NCBI GenBank assembly: GCA_024399065.1
Contig: JAKSIB010000003.1
Coordinates: 123,006 to 187,005 of the forward strand
Length of the DNA: 64,000 bases
Origin: Fibrobacter sp.
GTDB taxonomy: Bacteria; Fibrobacterota; Fibrobacteria; Fibrobacterales; Fibrobacteraceae
Direction of reading: 5' to 3'
A program made the translations under genes and the position numbers. Positions 26,702-35,910 of the stretch are shown one piece after another; within the stretch, counting starts at the first letter, position 1, and each line of letters begins with the position of its first letter. Under the pieces are notes generated by a model that ran no database searches, was not told where the DNA came from, and saw only the letters and a program-made list of their open reading frames with translations.

Positions 26702-27466
26702 TTAAAATTTGCTCAAAAACGCCAATAATTCAAATTCCGAATTGATATAATCCAGCTGATTCAGGGCTTTTTTGGAGGTGCAAACGTCGATTTGACCGGG
26801 GGCTGCTGCCTTTCCGATGGCTCCGTAGGTCAGGTTGGCGCCTTCCTTGAGGGACCAGATTCGGCTGACCTTTCCGGTTTCCCCCATGCCGAAGGCGGCG
26901 AACATCTCGAAATGCTTGGCTTGCTTCTTGATGAACTTGTAGAGCCTGCTGCAGTCGTCCTGGTCGTTGCTCATGGCGGCGATCTTCAGACCGCCGGCCT
27001 TGAATCGCTTGACGTCCTTGGCGAAGGCTTCAAGTTCCTGTTCCCCAGGGACGCGGACGAAATTATGCTCGGAAATGATGATTCCTACGCCACGGCTACG
27101 GGCTTTGGCGTTAAGTTGTTCGTGATCGCAGAGGTAGTCGCGTTCCAGGTCAAGCCATTCCGGGACTTCCCTGGCGTTTAAGATGGCTTCCCACAGGGCG
27201 GGACGTTCCACGGCGCGGGCGTCGTCGAAGGTTCCGCCGTCGTGCTTCAGACGGATGGTGCCGATTTGCAGCTGCTGGGGGGCGATCTTGCGGACTCGTT
27301 CAGAAAGTTTCGGCCAAAGAGCGGTATCGAAAAAGTCGTAGCGGATTTCAAGTGCCCCACAGGATTCCAGGTCCAGACGGACCGGGTGGAAGGGGTCGTT
27401 TTCTGCTGCTTCGAGGACTTCGGGGCCCACCAGGCCCACCAGGTACTTTTGGGATACTTTCTGCAT
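26702..27466 (-). CDS. aroD: Type I 3-dehydroquinate dehydratase
   Basis: The 254-residue protein shows the type I dehydroquinase signatures: LEIRYD, IISEHNF with the catalytic histidine region, the Schiff-base lysine K161 in GGLKIAAM, and the C-terminal GMGETGKVSRIW and AAPGQI. It removes water from 3-dehydroquinate in the shikimate pathway. Another shikimate gene, aroA, lies at 57582. No Shine-Dalgarno sequence precedes the ATG; TAACTATCTTT lies about 10 bases upstream, so the mRNA may have almost no leader. Confidence 0.85.
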   Translation of the reverse strand: MQKVSQKYLVGLVGPEVLEAAENDPFHPVRLDLESCGALEIRYDFFDTALWPKLSERVRKIAPQQLQIGTIRLKHDGGTFDDARAVERPALWEAILNAREVPEWLDLERDYLCDHEQLNAKARSRGVGIIISEHNFVRVPGEQELEAFAKDVKRFKAGGLKIAAMSNDQDDCSRLYKFIKKQAKHFEMFAAFGMGETGKVSRIWSLKEGANLTYGAIGKAAAPGQIDVCTSKKALNQLDYINSEFELLAFLSKF

Positions 27467-27557
27467 GGAGTGAAAGATAGTTAAAAGTGAGTTATGTCGT
27501 TTTTCCCCTATTTTGACGGTTTGCTTTTAAAAGGCGATAATACCAATGGAATAGGGG

Positions 27558-27578
27558 ATGGGCCTGTGGGTCGCCCAT
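27558..27578. promoter_or_regulatory. Inverted repeat ATGGGC-N9-GCCCAT before clpP promoter
   Basis: Six-base perfect arms just upstream of TATTATTTTACTAAATT, which resembles the recurring promoter element. It could be an operator for the clpP unit. Confidence 0.35.
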
Positions 27579-27621
27579 ATTATTTTACTAAATTGCAAAT
27601 GAACAAAAAAAGGATGCTATC

Positions 27622-28203
27622 ATGGCAGATTGTAACGAAAAGAAAGAAGCTCAAGCCCCGGATATGTTGAAGAAGGCCGAAGAATACTTGGCCAACAACC
27701 GCCGTATTTTCCTCTGGGGCGGTGTGGATGATGAAAGCGCCGAACGTATTGTCAAGCAGCTTTTGTATTTGGATTCCTTGAACCACGACGATATTACTCT
27801 TTACATCAACAGCCCGGGTGGCGTAATCTCCAGCGGTCTCGCTATTTATGACTGCATGAATGCCATCAAGAGCGATGTGGTTACCGTCTGCTGCGGCCAG
27901 GCTGCCTCCATGGGCGCAGTGCTCCTCACTTCCGGTGCCAAGGGCAAGCGCTATGCATGGCCCAACGCTCGCATCATGATTCATCAGCCCCTGATTCACG
28001 GTGAAATTGTTGCCCCGGCAAGCGATATCCAGATCCAGGCTGAAGAAATGCTGCGCATCCGTAACATTACGGGCAAGATTCTTGCTGAAACTTCCGGCCA
28101 CACCATGGAAGAAATTGACCGCGATACCGAACGCGACAACTTCATGAGTGCTGAACAGGCTAAGGCCTACGGCCTCATCGACGTGGTTGAAAGCAAGCTT
28201 TAA
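27622..28203 (+). CDS. clpP: ATP-dependent Clp protease proteolytic subunit
   Basis: The 193-residue protein carries the ClpP catalytic triad region: S96 in GQAASMGA and H121 in ARIMIHQP, with [16 protein letters not shown] before them and the aspartate in the [15 protein letters not shown] segment. ClpP forms the barrel that degrades proteins fed by ClpX or ClpA. No clpX is adjacent. The start follows AAAAAGGATGCTATC. Confidence 0.95.
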   Translation: MADCNEKKEAQAPDMLKKAEEYLANNRRIFLWGGVDDESAERIVKQLLYLDSLNHDDITLYINSPGGVISSGLAIYDCMNAIKSDVVTVCCGQAASMGAVLLTSGAKGKRYAWPNARIMIHQPLIHGEIVAPASDIQIQAEEMLRIRNITGKILAETSGHTMEEIDRDTERDNFMSAEQAKAYGLIDVVESKL

Positions 28204-28245
28204 TATGAACGGCAGTTGTCGCTGCCCTGATTTGCGAGATATATA

Positions 28246-29169
28246 ATGGGACTTTTTTCTGCGATTAAAAGTGGCCTTGCCAAGACCCGCGACGCCCTCA
28301 TGGGTGAATTGAAGGGTATTGTCGGTGCCGGCAAGATTACAGATGATACTTTGGAAGAACTTGAAGAACACCTGATCAAGGCTGATGTGGGTGTGGAAGC
28401 TGCCTTCCTTTTGACTGACGCACTTCGTGAAAGCGCCCTGGGTAAGTCTCTTACCACGGAGCAGGTGCTGGACATCATGCGCAGTGAAGCGGAACGCCTT
28501 CTGAAGGATCCTCCTCCGTTTGAACTGAAGGGCAAGCCCCATGTGATTCTCGTAATCGGTGTGAATGGTGCTGGAAAGACAACCACCATCGGTAAACTTG
28601 CAGCCCGCCTTATCGGCGAAGGCAAGAAGGTGATGATTGCCGCCTGCGATACCTTCCGTGCTGCCGCTATTGACCAGCTTGAAACCTGGGCAGAACGTTC
28701 CGGTGCAGAATTCGTGAAGCACCAGGAAGGTTCCGATCCCGCTTCCGTGGCGTTTGACGCTTGCAGCGCCGCCGTTGCCCGCGGTTGCGATGTGGTTCTT
28801 ATTGATACCGCAGGTCGTCTGCACAATAAGGACTACTTGATGGAAGAACTGAAGAAGATTGTCCGCGTCATCAAGAAGGTGAGCCCGGATATGCCTCAGG
28901 ACATGTGGCTTGTCATCGATGGCAACACCGGACAGAACACTATCAACCAGACCAAGATTTTCAACCAGAGCTTCCCGCTGACGGGTCTTGTGGTGACGAA
29001 GCTGGATGGTACCGCCCGTGGTGGCGCCGTTCTTTCCATTGCAAGTTCCCTGCAGATTCCTATCCGCTGGATCGGCATGGGTGAACGCATTGATCAGCTG
29101 GTGCCGTTCAGCAAGGCTGAATATGTGGAAGGTCTGTTCGAAAACGCACTGGAAGAAAAATCCGAGTAG
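28246..29169 (+). CDS. ftsY: Signal recognition particle receptor FtsY
   Basis: The 307-residue protein contains only the NG domains; the long acidic A domain of E. coli FtsY is missing, as in many bacteria. GTPase motifs are GVNGAGKTTTIGKLAARL, DTFRAAAIDQLETW, VLIDTAGRL, TKLDGTARGGA and IGMGERIDQL. It docks SRP-ribosome complexes at the inner membrane. It follows clpP by 42 bases. Confidence 0.95.
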   Translation: MGLFSAIKSGLAKTRDALMGELKGIVGAGKITDDTLEELEEHLIKADVGVEAAFLLTDALRESALGKSLTTEQVLDIMRSEAERLLKDPPPFELKGKPHVILVIGVNGAGKTTTIGKLAARLIGEGKKVMIAACDTFRAAAIDQLETWAERSGAEFVKHQEGSDPASVAFDACSAAVARGCDVVLIDTAGRLHNKDYLMEELKKIVRVIKKVSPDMPQDMWLVIDGNTGQNTINQTKIFNQSFPLTGLVVTKLDGTARGGAVLSIASSLQIPIRWIGMGERIDQLVPFSKAEYVEGLFENALEEKSE

Positions 29170-29181
29170 GAAAATTCCATA

Positions 29182-29577
29182 ATGGTCCGCATGTCTTGCA
29201 TCGCGAAAAAATTGAGGGGAGGGCAGTTACTTGCCCTTTCTTTCGTTGTGGCTGCAATGATCGGCTGTTCCGGCGAAGTGTCTGTGGACCAGAATTTCGT
29301 AGATACCTTCATTGAACTCAGAGTGGTGGAGGTTACCTATGGTGCTACGTCTCCCATGGCTCGCATGGTGCGACAGGATGTGCTGAAAAAGCACGGCTAC
29401 ACTATCGAAAAATTCCTTGCAAAGACAGATGCTCTTCTTGAAGACGAGAGTATGTGGGTTCCGTTCCAGAAGGCTGTAACGGTCCGTGTGGATTCATTGG
29501 TCGCAGAACTTAATAATGCAAGAAAGACTCCGCCGCCCAGTGTTCCTAACGCTCCCAAGAGTAGAGGGGAGGACTGA
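29182..29577 (+). CDS. Small lipoprotein, DUF4296-like
   Basis: The 131-residue protein has a signal sequence with lipobox AAMIGC and a helical body (FVDTFIELRVVEVTYG, then VLKKHGYTIEKFLAKTDAL) that resembles DUF4296 lipoproteins found next to envelope genes in Bacteroidota; this match is by eye. It lies 12 bases after ftsY and overlaps the next gene by one base (TGATG), so it belongs to the same unit. Confidence 0.65.
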   Translation: MVRMSCIAKKLRGGQLLALSFVVAAMIGCSGEVSVDQNFVDTFIELRVVEVTYGATSPMARMVRQDVLKKHGYTIEKFLAKTDALLEDESMWVPFQKAVTVRVDSLVAELNNARKTPPPSVPNAPKSRGED

Positions 29578-30044
29578 TGAGAAAGATTCTTGTCGTCTTG
29601 TGCCTATTACTTGCGGTGTACGCTATTGCCGCGGAATCTCCCAAGCGCATGGTCCGCTGGATGGAATACGAGAACGCCCTGGCCAAGGCCAAGGAGACTC
29701 CCAAGCTGGTTTTCGTGGATATGTATGCGGATTGGTGTGTGCCTTGCCGAGTGATGGATCAAAGTGTCTATACCGACCCGACGGTGGCTTCCCTTTTGAA
29801 CACCCGTTTTTATCCGGTAAAGCTTGATGCCGAATCCCAGGATTCCATTGTGTGCGATGGAAAGAAGAATACCATCCAACGCTGCTATTTTGATGTGTGG
29901 GAACTGGAAGCCTTGCCTGCATTCGTACTGCTGGCGCCTAAGGGAAACTCTATTTTAACGGTGACACAGTCCATGTCCCCGCAAGAAATGCAATATTTAC
30001 TTTATGAATTTCTAGAAAAAGAGAAGGAGTGGTTTGCGCGATGA
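29577..30044 (+). CDS. Secreted thioredoxin-fold protein
   Basis: A signal peptide (about 1-20) precedes a thioredoxin-like domain with the redox motif YADWCVPCRVMD and the cis-proline region ALPAFVLLAP. The layout resembles the C-terminal domain of DsbD or periplasmic thioredoxins that reduce disulphides. It has a GGGGAGG site upstream, a 1-base overlap with the lipoprotein gene and a 4-base overlap with the glycosyltransferase gene. Confidence 0.82.
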   Translation: MRKILVVLCLLLAVYAIAAESPKRMVRWMEYENALAKAKETPKLVFVDMYADWCVPCRVMDQSVYTDPTVASLLNTRFYPVKLDAESQDSIVCDGKKNTIQRCYFDVWELEALPAFVLLAPKGNSILTVTQSMSPQEMQYLLYEFLEKEKEWFAR

Positions 30045-31198
30045 GTGAAGAATTCCTTTTTGTGGTTCAGATTGTCTTTTGGGTGATGCTCGTCTTGACG
30101 CTGCATTGCTATTTGCTGTTCCCGGTGACGCTTCCCTTTGTAAGCGAAATTTTCAAGCGCAAGAAAAAAACTGCGGATGTTACTGGTGATCTTCCGACAG
30201 TATCCATCTTGATTTCTGCATACAACGAAGAGGCGGTCATCGAACGCAAGATTCAGAATATCCTTGAAATAGACTACCCCAAGGATAAGCTCGAGGTGCT
30301 GATTGGCGATGATGGTTCCGCCGACCGTACTGCAGAAATTGTTGCTCGTTATGCCGACCAGGGCATCACTTTGGTGAAGGCTCCCAAGAATGCCGGCAAG
30401 GCCGCCATGCTGAACCGTTTGAACAGCATTGCCAAAAATGATATTCTTGTGCTGTGCGATGCAAACACCATGTTCTTCCCCAACGTGGTCCGCAAACTGG
30501 TGCAGCCTTTCCAGGACAAGAAAATCGGATGCGCCTGTGGCCACTTGATTTTGTCCGATAAGAGCGGCAGCGTTCTTGGACGTGGTGAAAGTTCCTACTG
30601 GGATTTGGAATCTGAAATCAAGAAGTTCGAAGGAATCCTGGACCGGCTTATTGGCGGTAACGGCGCCTTGTACGCAATTCGTCGTGAACTCTACACGGAG
30701 CTTCCGGTAAAGAAGAGCGTCATGGATGACTTCTTCATTGCAACCAAGGTTTTGCAGAAAGGTTATTTCTGTACCTTCGTTTCCAGCGCCATCGGTACGG
30801 AACAGACTTCCAAGGAGTCCAGCGGTGAATTCCGCCGTAAGGTTCGTATCGGCCGAGCAAACTTCAATTTCCTGCTTTCCTATTTGCCGTTGCTGAGCCC
30901 GTTCCGCCCGTTGACTGCCTACTTGTTCTTCTCTCACAAGATTTTGCGCTGGTTCTCTCCCCACATCTTGATTTTGCTTTTTGTGGCCAACGCCTTGCTT
31001 TTGACTAGCGGCTTGATTTACCAGATTTTCTTTGGCGCTATGACCTTGGCTCTTTTAGTGGCTTTGTTCAAGATTGTTCCTAGCGGATATTATTTCTTGT
31101 CCATGAACTTCGCTATGCTCAAGGGTTTCTTCCTGGCCTTTACTCGTGAAAAGAGCGGTGGCTGGGCCCGTGAAGCTCGTAGTGACGACGAAGCGTAA
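30041..31198 (+). CDS. Membrane glycosyltransferase, family 2
   Basis: The ATG at 30041 overlaps the previous stop (ATGA) and follows AAGGAG; a GTG at 30029 is possible. The 385-residue protein has one N-terminal membrane helix, a GT2 domain (about 45-270) with VSILISAYNEEAVIERKI, IGDDGSADRTAEI, the metal-binding LCDANTMF and GGNGALYAIRREL, and about three C-terminal helices. This is the architecture of processive polysaccharide synthases, although a QxxRW motif is replaced by RKVRIGRANF. Product unknown. Confidence 0.85.
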   Translation: MSEEFLFVVQIVFWVMLVLTLHCYLLFPVTLPFVSEIFKRKKKTADVTGDLPTVSILISAYNEEAVIERKIQNILEIDYPKDKLEVLIGDDGSADRTAEIVARYADQGITLVKAPKNAGKAAMLNRLNSIAKNDILVLCDANTMFFPNVVRKLVQPFQDKKIGCACGHLILSDKSGSVLGRGESSYWDLESEIKKFEGILDRLIGGNGALYAIRRELYTELPVKKSVMDDFFIATKVLQKGYFCTFVSSAIGTEQTSKESSGEFRRKVRIGRANFNFLLSYLPLLSPFRPLTAYLFFSHKILRWFSPHILILLFVANALLLTSGLIYQIFFGAMTLALLVALFKIVPSGYYFLSMNFAMLKGFFLAFTREKSGGWAREARSDDEA

Positions 31199-31225
31199 TC
31201 TCTACGAATTCTTGGTGTAAATGGT

Positions 31226-31690
31226 ATGAAGAACCTCTTAAAGGCTTTGCTGATCTTTTGTTTTGTTGGAGCGTCCGCTGCTTGCGCCCGCCCCTTCACC
31301 ATGGATTTGCAGGGCGGTGTGGTGAATCATGTCAGCGAGATTACCAAGTTCAACTTGAACGTTTTTGGACACTGGTGGTATCCCATCGACCAGATGTTCT
31401 TTGTGGGTGTGGGAAGCGGCTACCAAGAAATCAATAACGAAAGTCTTGTTCCCGTTTCTGCAAGTTTCTGGATGCGCCTTCCGGTGGGCATTCATGTAAT
31501 GCCGGTGATGCTTGCGGACTGGGGTTACCTCATTGGAAAACACCATCAGATGTTCTGGCGTGTCGCAGGCGGTGCCGATATCAAGTGCGGTGACAATTCC
31601 TCTTTGCTGGCTACTGCTGGTTACCAGTTCCTGGATAACTTCGGCAAGGGCTACGTCTTTTTGCAAGTCGGTGTACTTGTAGAAATCTAG
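31226..31690 (+). CDS. Small outer-membrane beta-barrel-like protein
   Basis: The 154-residue protein has a signal peptide (about 1-21), alternating hydrophobic/polar strands rich in Gly, Tyr and Trp (NVFGHWWYPIDQMFFVGVGSG, FWMRLPVGIHVMPVML), and ends with a hydrophobic strand. It looks like a small barrel of about eight strands. I do not recognise a named family. It closes the clpP-ftsY run and is followed by a bidirectional terminator. Confidence 0.6.
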   Translation: MKNLLKALLIFCFVGASAACARPFTMDLQGGVVNHVSEITKFNLNVFGHWWYPIDQMFFVGVGSGYQEINNESLVPVSASFWMRLPVGIHVMPVMLADWGYLIGKHHQMFWRVAGGADIKCGDNSSLLATAGYQFLDNFGKGYVFLQVGVLVEI

Positions 31691-31712
31691 GACAACGCGC
31701 TTCAGCGAAATC

Positions 31713-31742
31713 AAAAGAGGCCGCACGGATGTGCGACCTTTT
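31713..31742. terminator. Bidirectional terminator
   Basis: AAAAG-GG-CGCAC pairs with GTGCG-CC-TTTT between convergent genes. Confidence 0.75.
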
Positions 31743-31796
31743 GCATAAACAGTCTTTCTGCAAAGCGGCTTTTTGCAACCGCGTCTGACGAAATCC

Positions 31797-32618
31797 TTAC
31801 TTGGCGTTTACCATGTGGACAACGCGCTGCGGGAACGGAATTTCGATGCCGGCCTTGTCGAATTCTTCCTTGATAAGAGCAGTGTACTTAGCCTTGAGAG
31901 GGAAGAAGTCGGCGTTGTTCACCCACACGCGCATGTTGATGTTGACGGAGCTGTCTGCCAGTTCAGAAACAAATACGTCGGAGCCTTCCTTGAGGAACTT
32001 GGGTTCGCTTGCGATGAGGTTGCGAATGATTTCCATGGCCTTGTCGGTATTGGAATCGTAGCCGATGCCAACGACCAGGTCGATACGGCGCTTTTCGTTT
32101 CTGCTGAAGTTGGCAATAGGTGCTCCCCAGAGGCTTCCGTTAGGAGCGGAAACGTAGAGACCGTCCAGGGTTTCAAAGATGGTGTTGAAGAGGCCGATGC
32201 CGGTGATCTTGCCCTTGATGCTTCCGCATTCAATGTAGTCACCAGCCTTGAAGGGGCGCAAGAAGAGAAGCAGCAAACCAGAGGCGATGTTGGTCAGCAT
32301 GTCCTTCAATGCGATACCGACGGCCAAGCTGGCGGCACCAACCATTGCGACCAGGCTTGCGGTGTTCACTCCGAGAATGTTCAGGATCAGCAGCAATGCC
32401 ACGATTCCGACGGCGTAGCGTCCAAGGGATTCCACGAGGGGTCTTGCGGAAGAGTCCAGGCCCTTGGTCTGTGCGCGGTTCAGCATTCTGTGAATGATAA
32501 TCCTTGCGACCTTGTATCCGACGAGGACGAGAAAGATTGCTGCGACCTTGTAAATGAGGTTGTTGTCAATGACGAAGTTCTTGATGGCTTCAAAACGATC
32601 TGCGGTGATATTTTCCAT
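31797..32618 (-). CDS. MscS-type mechanosensitive channel
   Basis: The 273-residue protein has the minimal MscS layout: three membrane helices, the third Gly/Ala-rich (TASLVAMVGAASLAVGIALKD), then the beta domain (FLRPFKAGDYIECGSIKGKI) and an alpha/beta C-terminal domain. It would release solutes on hypo-osmotic shock. The start follows AAAGGAACAATAA. Confidence 0.92.
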   Translation of the reverse strand: MENITADRFEAIKNFVIDNNLIYKVAAIFLVLVGYKVARIIIHRMLNRAQTKGLDSSARPLVESLGRYAVGIVALLLILNILGVNTASLVAMVGAASLAVGIALKDMLTNIASGLLLLFLRPFKAGDYIECGSIKGKITGIGLFNTIFETLDGLYVSAPNGSLWGAPIANFSRNEKRRIDLVVGIGYDSNTDKAMEIIRNLIASEPKFLKEGSDVFVSELADSSVNINMRVWVNNADFFPLKAKYTALIKEEFDKAGIEIPFPQRVVHMVNAK

Positions 32619-32640
32619 TTATTGTTCCTTTAAGAAAAAT

Positions 32641-32666
32641 AAAGGCCCGCACGTGTGCGAGCCTTT
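32641..32666 (-). terminator. Terminator of the GH5 gene
   Basis: AAAGGC-CGCAC pairs with GTGCG-GCCTTT; T-rich on the minus strand. It separates the GH5 gene from the MscS gene. Confidence 0.75.
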
Positions 32667-32676
32667 GCTTTATGTA

Positions 32677-33750
32677 TTAGCCCTTAGCCAACAAATCCAT
32701 GAGTTCGTTGTCGAGACGGTCAGGATTGTTGTACTGAGCGAGGTCGTTGTGCAGGGATTCGCCCTTGGAAACCAGACCGAAGTCCAGGTTCTTGTAGTTC
32801 CAGTAGCTGTAGCCTACGTCAGCTTCACGGAGAATATCCATGAAGTCGCGCATCCAGGCCATCTGGTACTGACGGGGCACCTGAACGTACACGCCGAATT
32901 CGTTACATGCAACGGGCAGGTCGTACTTGGCACGGAAATCCAGAGCGTTCTGGATGCTTGCCTGGAGACGGGCCTTGTCCCACTTGCCGAATTCAACGTC
33001 GAGACGTGTGGTAGCGCCTTCCTGAGGTGCGGCGTAGTCACCGGGCCAGGGGCGGGTGATCTTGAAGAACGGGTCGTTGATCCATGCGGCGCCCTGGTGA
33101 GTGAATGTCACCGGAGTGTAGGTATGGAAACTGTAGATGGCGTTGTCGTCGTCCATGGGTGTGAGGAACTCGAATTCGCGAGCGCTGTTCCACTTGTTGG
33201 AGCCCACCACGATGGTGTTCTTGGGAGCGTGCTTGCGGATAGTCCAGAAAATTTCATCCTTTACTTTATCCCAAATCTTGGAGTCTGATGCTGCGGGCTC
33301 GTTCAGAAGCTCCATCATAACGCGAGATTCTCCGCTATAGCGCTCAGCCAGGTAGGACCACACTTTGTTGGTGTCCTTTCGGGCTTCGGCACTGGCAAAG
33401 AAAGCCTGTTCTTCGTAACTTGCCAGATGGAAATCGTGTCCCGGACACTTGTGCAAGTCCAGAATCACGTCCAGGTCTGCAGCCTGGATGTCCTTCAATG
33501 CCTTGTCCAAGAGACCGAAGACTTCTTCATCGGGTTTGAGTTCTTCGCCCTTGAACACGTTGAAGTAGTCCACCGGCAAACGAACGTGGTTGAACCCCGC
33601 CTCGCGGATGCGCTTAAAATCGCTTTCGCCAAGGAAGGTCTTGATGTGCGGGACGACCCCAGGAAAACCTACGGGGTCTTTTTCCTGGATGCAGTCAACC
33701 TGACTGAACCAGCCACCCAAATTCACTCCACGCAGCCTTTCTTTTTTCAT
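32677..33750 (-). CDS. GH5 family glycoside hydrolase (endoglucanase-like), no signal peptide
   Basis: The 357-residue protein is a single GH5 (beta/alpha)8 domain: RGVNLGGWF near the start, NHVRLPVDY, the acid/base glutamate in MELLNEPAA, YSFHTYTP, and the nucleophile glutamate in VACNEFGVY. The GH5 call is firm and cellulase or related beta-glucanase is the likely activity. There is no signal peptide, so it should act in the cytoplasm, perhaps on imported cello-oligosaccharides. Start follows GAGGATGACACA. Single-gene unit. Confidence 0.87.
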   Translation of the reverse strand: MKKERLRGVNLGGWFSQVDCIQEKDPVGFPGVVPHIKTFLGESDFKRIREAGFNHVRLPVDYFNVFKGEELKPDEEVFGLLDKALKDIQAADLDVILDLHKCPGHDFHLASYEEQAFFASAEARKDTNKVWSYLAERYSGESRVMMELLNEPAASDSKIWDKVKDEIFWTIRKHAPKNTIVVGSNKWNSAREFEFLTPMDDDNAIYSFHTYTPVTFTHQGAAWINDPFFKITRPWPGDYAAPQEGATTRLDVEFGKWDKARLQASIQNALDFRAKYDLPVACNEFGVYVQVPRQYQMAWMRDFMDILREADVGYSYWNYKNLDFGLVSKGESLHNDLAQYNNPDRLDNELMDLLAKG

Positions 33751-33804
33751 TGTGTCATCCTCATACTGATGCGACCGGAATTGATCGCAATTTTTTTTAG
33801 AAAA

Positions 33805-34095
33805 TTATTCGTTGACGATGTTCAAGTCTTCGTCGGCGATGTTCAAGTCCATAATGACTTCCATGTCGTCGGGAAGATTGTAGAAGTCGACCACCAAACC
33901 GACCTTCTTGTCTTCGTCTTTCTGCTTATCGAACTGGACTACGTCGTAAATCTTCATCTTGACGACGGCTTCTTGAGTCACAGGGATTTCGATAGTCATG
34001 CCCTTGCTGATGGGACCTTCAATAATCTTGCCTTTGAACACCAGGCTTGTCTGATCGTCGCCCAGCGAAGTCTTTTTCACGTGAAATACAGCCAT
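33805..34095 (-). CDS. Small uncharacterised beta-rich protein
   Basis: The 96-residue acidic protein begins MAVFHVKKTSLG and has alternating strands (LVFKGKIIEGPISKGMTIEIP, VVKMKIYDVVQFD) reminiscent of a translation-factor domain II barrel; no signal peptide. I do not recognise a characterised family. AAGGAATA directly precedes the ATG, supporting that it is real. It is divergent from the mqnA-like gene. Confidence 0.6.
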   Translation of the reverse strand: MAVFHVKKTSLGDDQTSLVFKGKIIEGPISKGMTIEIPVTQEAVVKMKIYDVVQFDKQKDEDKKVGLVVDFYNLPDDMEVIMDLNIADEDLNIVNE

Positions 34096-34178
34096 TATTC
34101 CTTAGCCATTATCAGTTATTCATCAGTTAATTATCTTGAAGCCACAAATTGGCGTGGGATAAAAGTTAACTTTTTTAC

Positions 34179-34994
34179 ATGACTTTACGAGTTGGTCGAA
34201 TCCCATTTTTGGTCTGTGCGCCGTTTTTTCACGATTTTTTAGGTCGTGAGTCGGAATATCCGGATGTTGAGTTTCTGGATGGTCCGCCTAGTGTTCATTG
34301 CGCCGGGCTTAAAGATGGTTCTGTTCATTTGTCTCCAGCGTCCTCCATTACTTTTGCCCAGAAGCCGGGTGCATTCGTTTTGTCTCCTGAAATTTGTACG
34401 TCCTGTTCCTTCGAGGTTCGTTCTGTTAAGTTGTTTGCAAAACGTCCTATTGAAGAACTAGATGGTTGCAAAGTTCGCATGACGGCACAAAGCATGACTT
34501 CGGTAACGTTACTTCGAATTCTTCTGGAAGAACGCTACGGTCTTCGTCCGGAATACTTGAATGGTGCCTACGAAGATTCCGACGATGCCTGCCTTCTGAT
34601 TGGGGACCAGGCTCTCGAAGAAAATGAACGTCATCGTTTCGCCTTTGATTATGATTTGGGCTCCCTATGGCTGGACTGGCAAAAGTTGCCTTTTGTTTTT
34701 GGTGCATGGATTATTTCCAAATCTGCGTTACAACCTGGTTTGAAAAAAACTCTCGTGAACTACATGGACGCTACCAAGCGAAGTGTTGAAAATTTTAAGG
34801 CTGATCCCAAGCAGGCTTTGGATAAATGGCTTGCGAAATATCCGGTGAAATTGCCTCGTTCCGTAATTGATGATTACTACACGGCTCTTGATTATCGTTT
34901 TACAGATGAACGAAAAAAATCCCTGAGCCTGTTCTTTGAATATGCGCAAAAGAAGGGTCTTGTGCAAGAGGTCCCTTTGCTTGAGTTCCTTTAA
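34179..34994 (+). CDS. mqnA: MqnA-like chorismate dehydratase (futalosine menaquinone pathway)
   Basis: The 271-residue protein matches the MqnA/MqnD periplasmic-binding-protein-like fold: VGRIPFLVCAPFF, a GSVHLSPASSITFA segment, LLIGDQALEEN and YDLGSLWLDWQKLPFVFGAW. MqnA converts chorismate to 3-enolpyruvyl-benzoate, the first step of the futalosine route to menaquinone, needed for fumarate respiration. AroA at 57582 and AroD at 26702 supply chorismate. No Shine-Dalgarno sequence is visible; the ATG follows TTAACTTTTTTAC. Confidence 0.8.
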   Translation: MTLRVGRIPFLVCAPFFHDFLGRESEYPDVEFLDGPPSVHCAGLKDGSVHLSPASSITFAQKPGAFVLSPEICTSCSFEVRSVKLFAKRPIEELDGCKVRMTAQSMTSVTLLRILLEERYGLRPEYLNGAYEDSDDACLLIGDQALEENERHRFAFDYDLGSLWLDWQKLPFVFGAWIISKSALQPGLKKTLVNYMDATKRSVENFKADPKQALDKWLAKYPVKLPRSVIDDYYTALDYRFTDERKKSLSLFFEYAQKKGLVQEVPLLEFL

Positions 34995-35042
34995 TTTCTA
35001 TTATTGGGTTGCCAAGATGGATGGCTTAGGTTAGAGGATAAA

Positions 35043-35909
35043 ATGGTAGAAGAAAAGATTCTTATTGTTGATGATAGCGCCGAGGTTCTTGAAAAGACTC
35101 GCGAACTATTGACCCAGGTGGGTTACAATGTAACGGCATGCCACTGCGGTGAAGACGCCCTGGAATTCCTGAAAGATAATCGTGTGGATCTGGTCATTCT
35201 GGATATCAATATGCCCAGTCTTAATGGCTACGAAGTTTGCTTGCGCATTCGTCAGACTTATGCATTGGATGATCTTCCGGTGATTTTCCTGACTAGCCGC
35301 GAAGATACGGACAGCATTTCCAAGGGCTTCCGTTCTGGCGCTTCTGACTTTGTCAGCAAGAGTGCTCTTTCCGACATTTTGCTTGCCCGCGTGAATGTGC
35401 ATATTCGACTTTCCCGCTCCTTGCGCTACCTTCGTGATATTTCTCTGACCGATGATATGACCGGTTGCTTCAACCGTCGCCATGGAATGTATTCCTTGCG
35501 TGAGTGGTTTGCCCGCAGTAAACGCTATGGTACCCAGTTTGGCTTGATTTATTTTGACTTGAACGGCTTGAAGGTTATCAATGACATGTACGGACACCAG
35601 GCTGGTGATTTGTTGCTTCGCTCCGTGGTAAGCGCAGCCAAGGGTATCCTTCGTGAATCCGACCTATTGTTCCGTATGGGCGGTGACGAGTTCATGGTGA
35701 TTTGTCCGGAAACTGATAAGCAGGGTGCATTCATTTGTGTGGATCGTATGCAGAAGGCAATCTCGGAAATCACCATTGTGGACAAGAAGGTTTCCTTCGC
35801 TTACGGTGTAGCGCATTCTTCTGAAGACTACAAGGAAATGGACGACATGATGCATAGTGCAGACGTGTCCATGTACGAGTGCAAGAAGAAGATGAAAGCT
35901 GGTCGATGA
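35043..35909 (+). CDS. Response regulator with GGDEF domain (PleD-like)
   Basis: I chose the ATG at 35043 after TTAGAGGATAAA. The 288-residue protein has a receiver domain (about 1-120) with the acidic pair in LIVDDSAEV, phospho-acceptor D in LVILDINMPSLNGY and FLTSRE, then a GGDEF domain (about 130-288) with LTDDMTGCFNRRHGM and FRMGGDEFMVI. Phosphorylation should switch on c-di-GMP synthesis. No cognate histidine kinase is adjacent. Confidence 0.9.
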   Translation: MVEEKILIVDDSAEVLEKTRELLTQVGYNVTACHCGEDALEFLKDNRVDLVILDINMPSLNGYEVCLRIRQTYALDDLPVIFLTSREDTDSISKGFRSGASDFVSKSALSDILLARVNVHIRLSRSLRYLRDISLTDDMTGCFNRRHGMYSLREWFARSKRYGTQFGLIYFDLNGLKVINDMYGHQAGDLLLRSVVSAAKGILRESDLLFRMGGDEFMVICPETDKQGAFICVDRMQKAISEITIVDKKVSFAYGVAHSSEDYKEMDDMMHSADVSMYECKKKMKAGR

Positions 35910-35910
35910 G

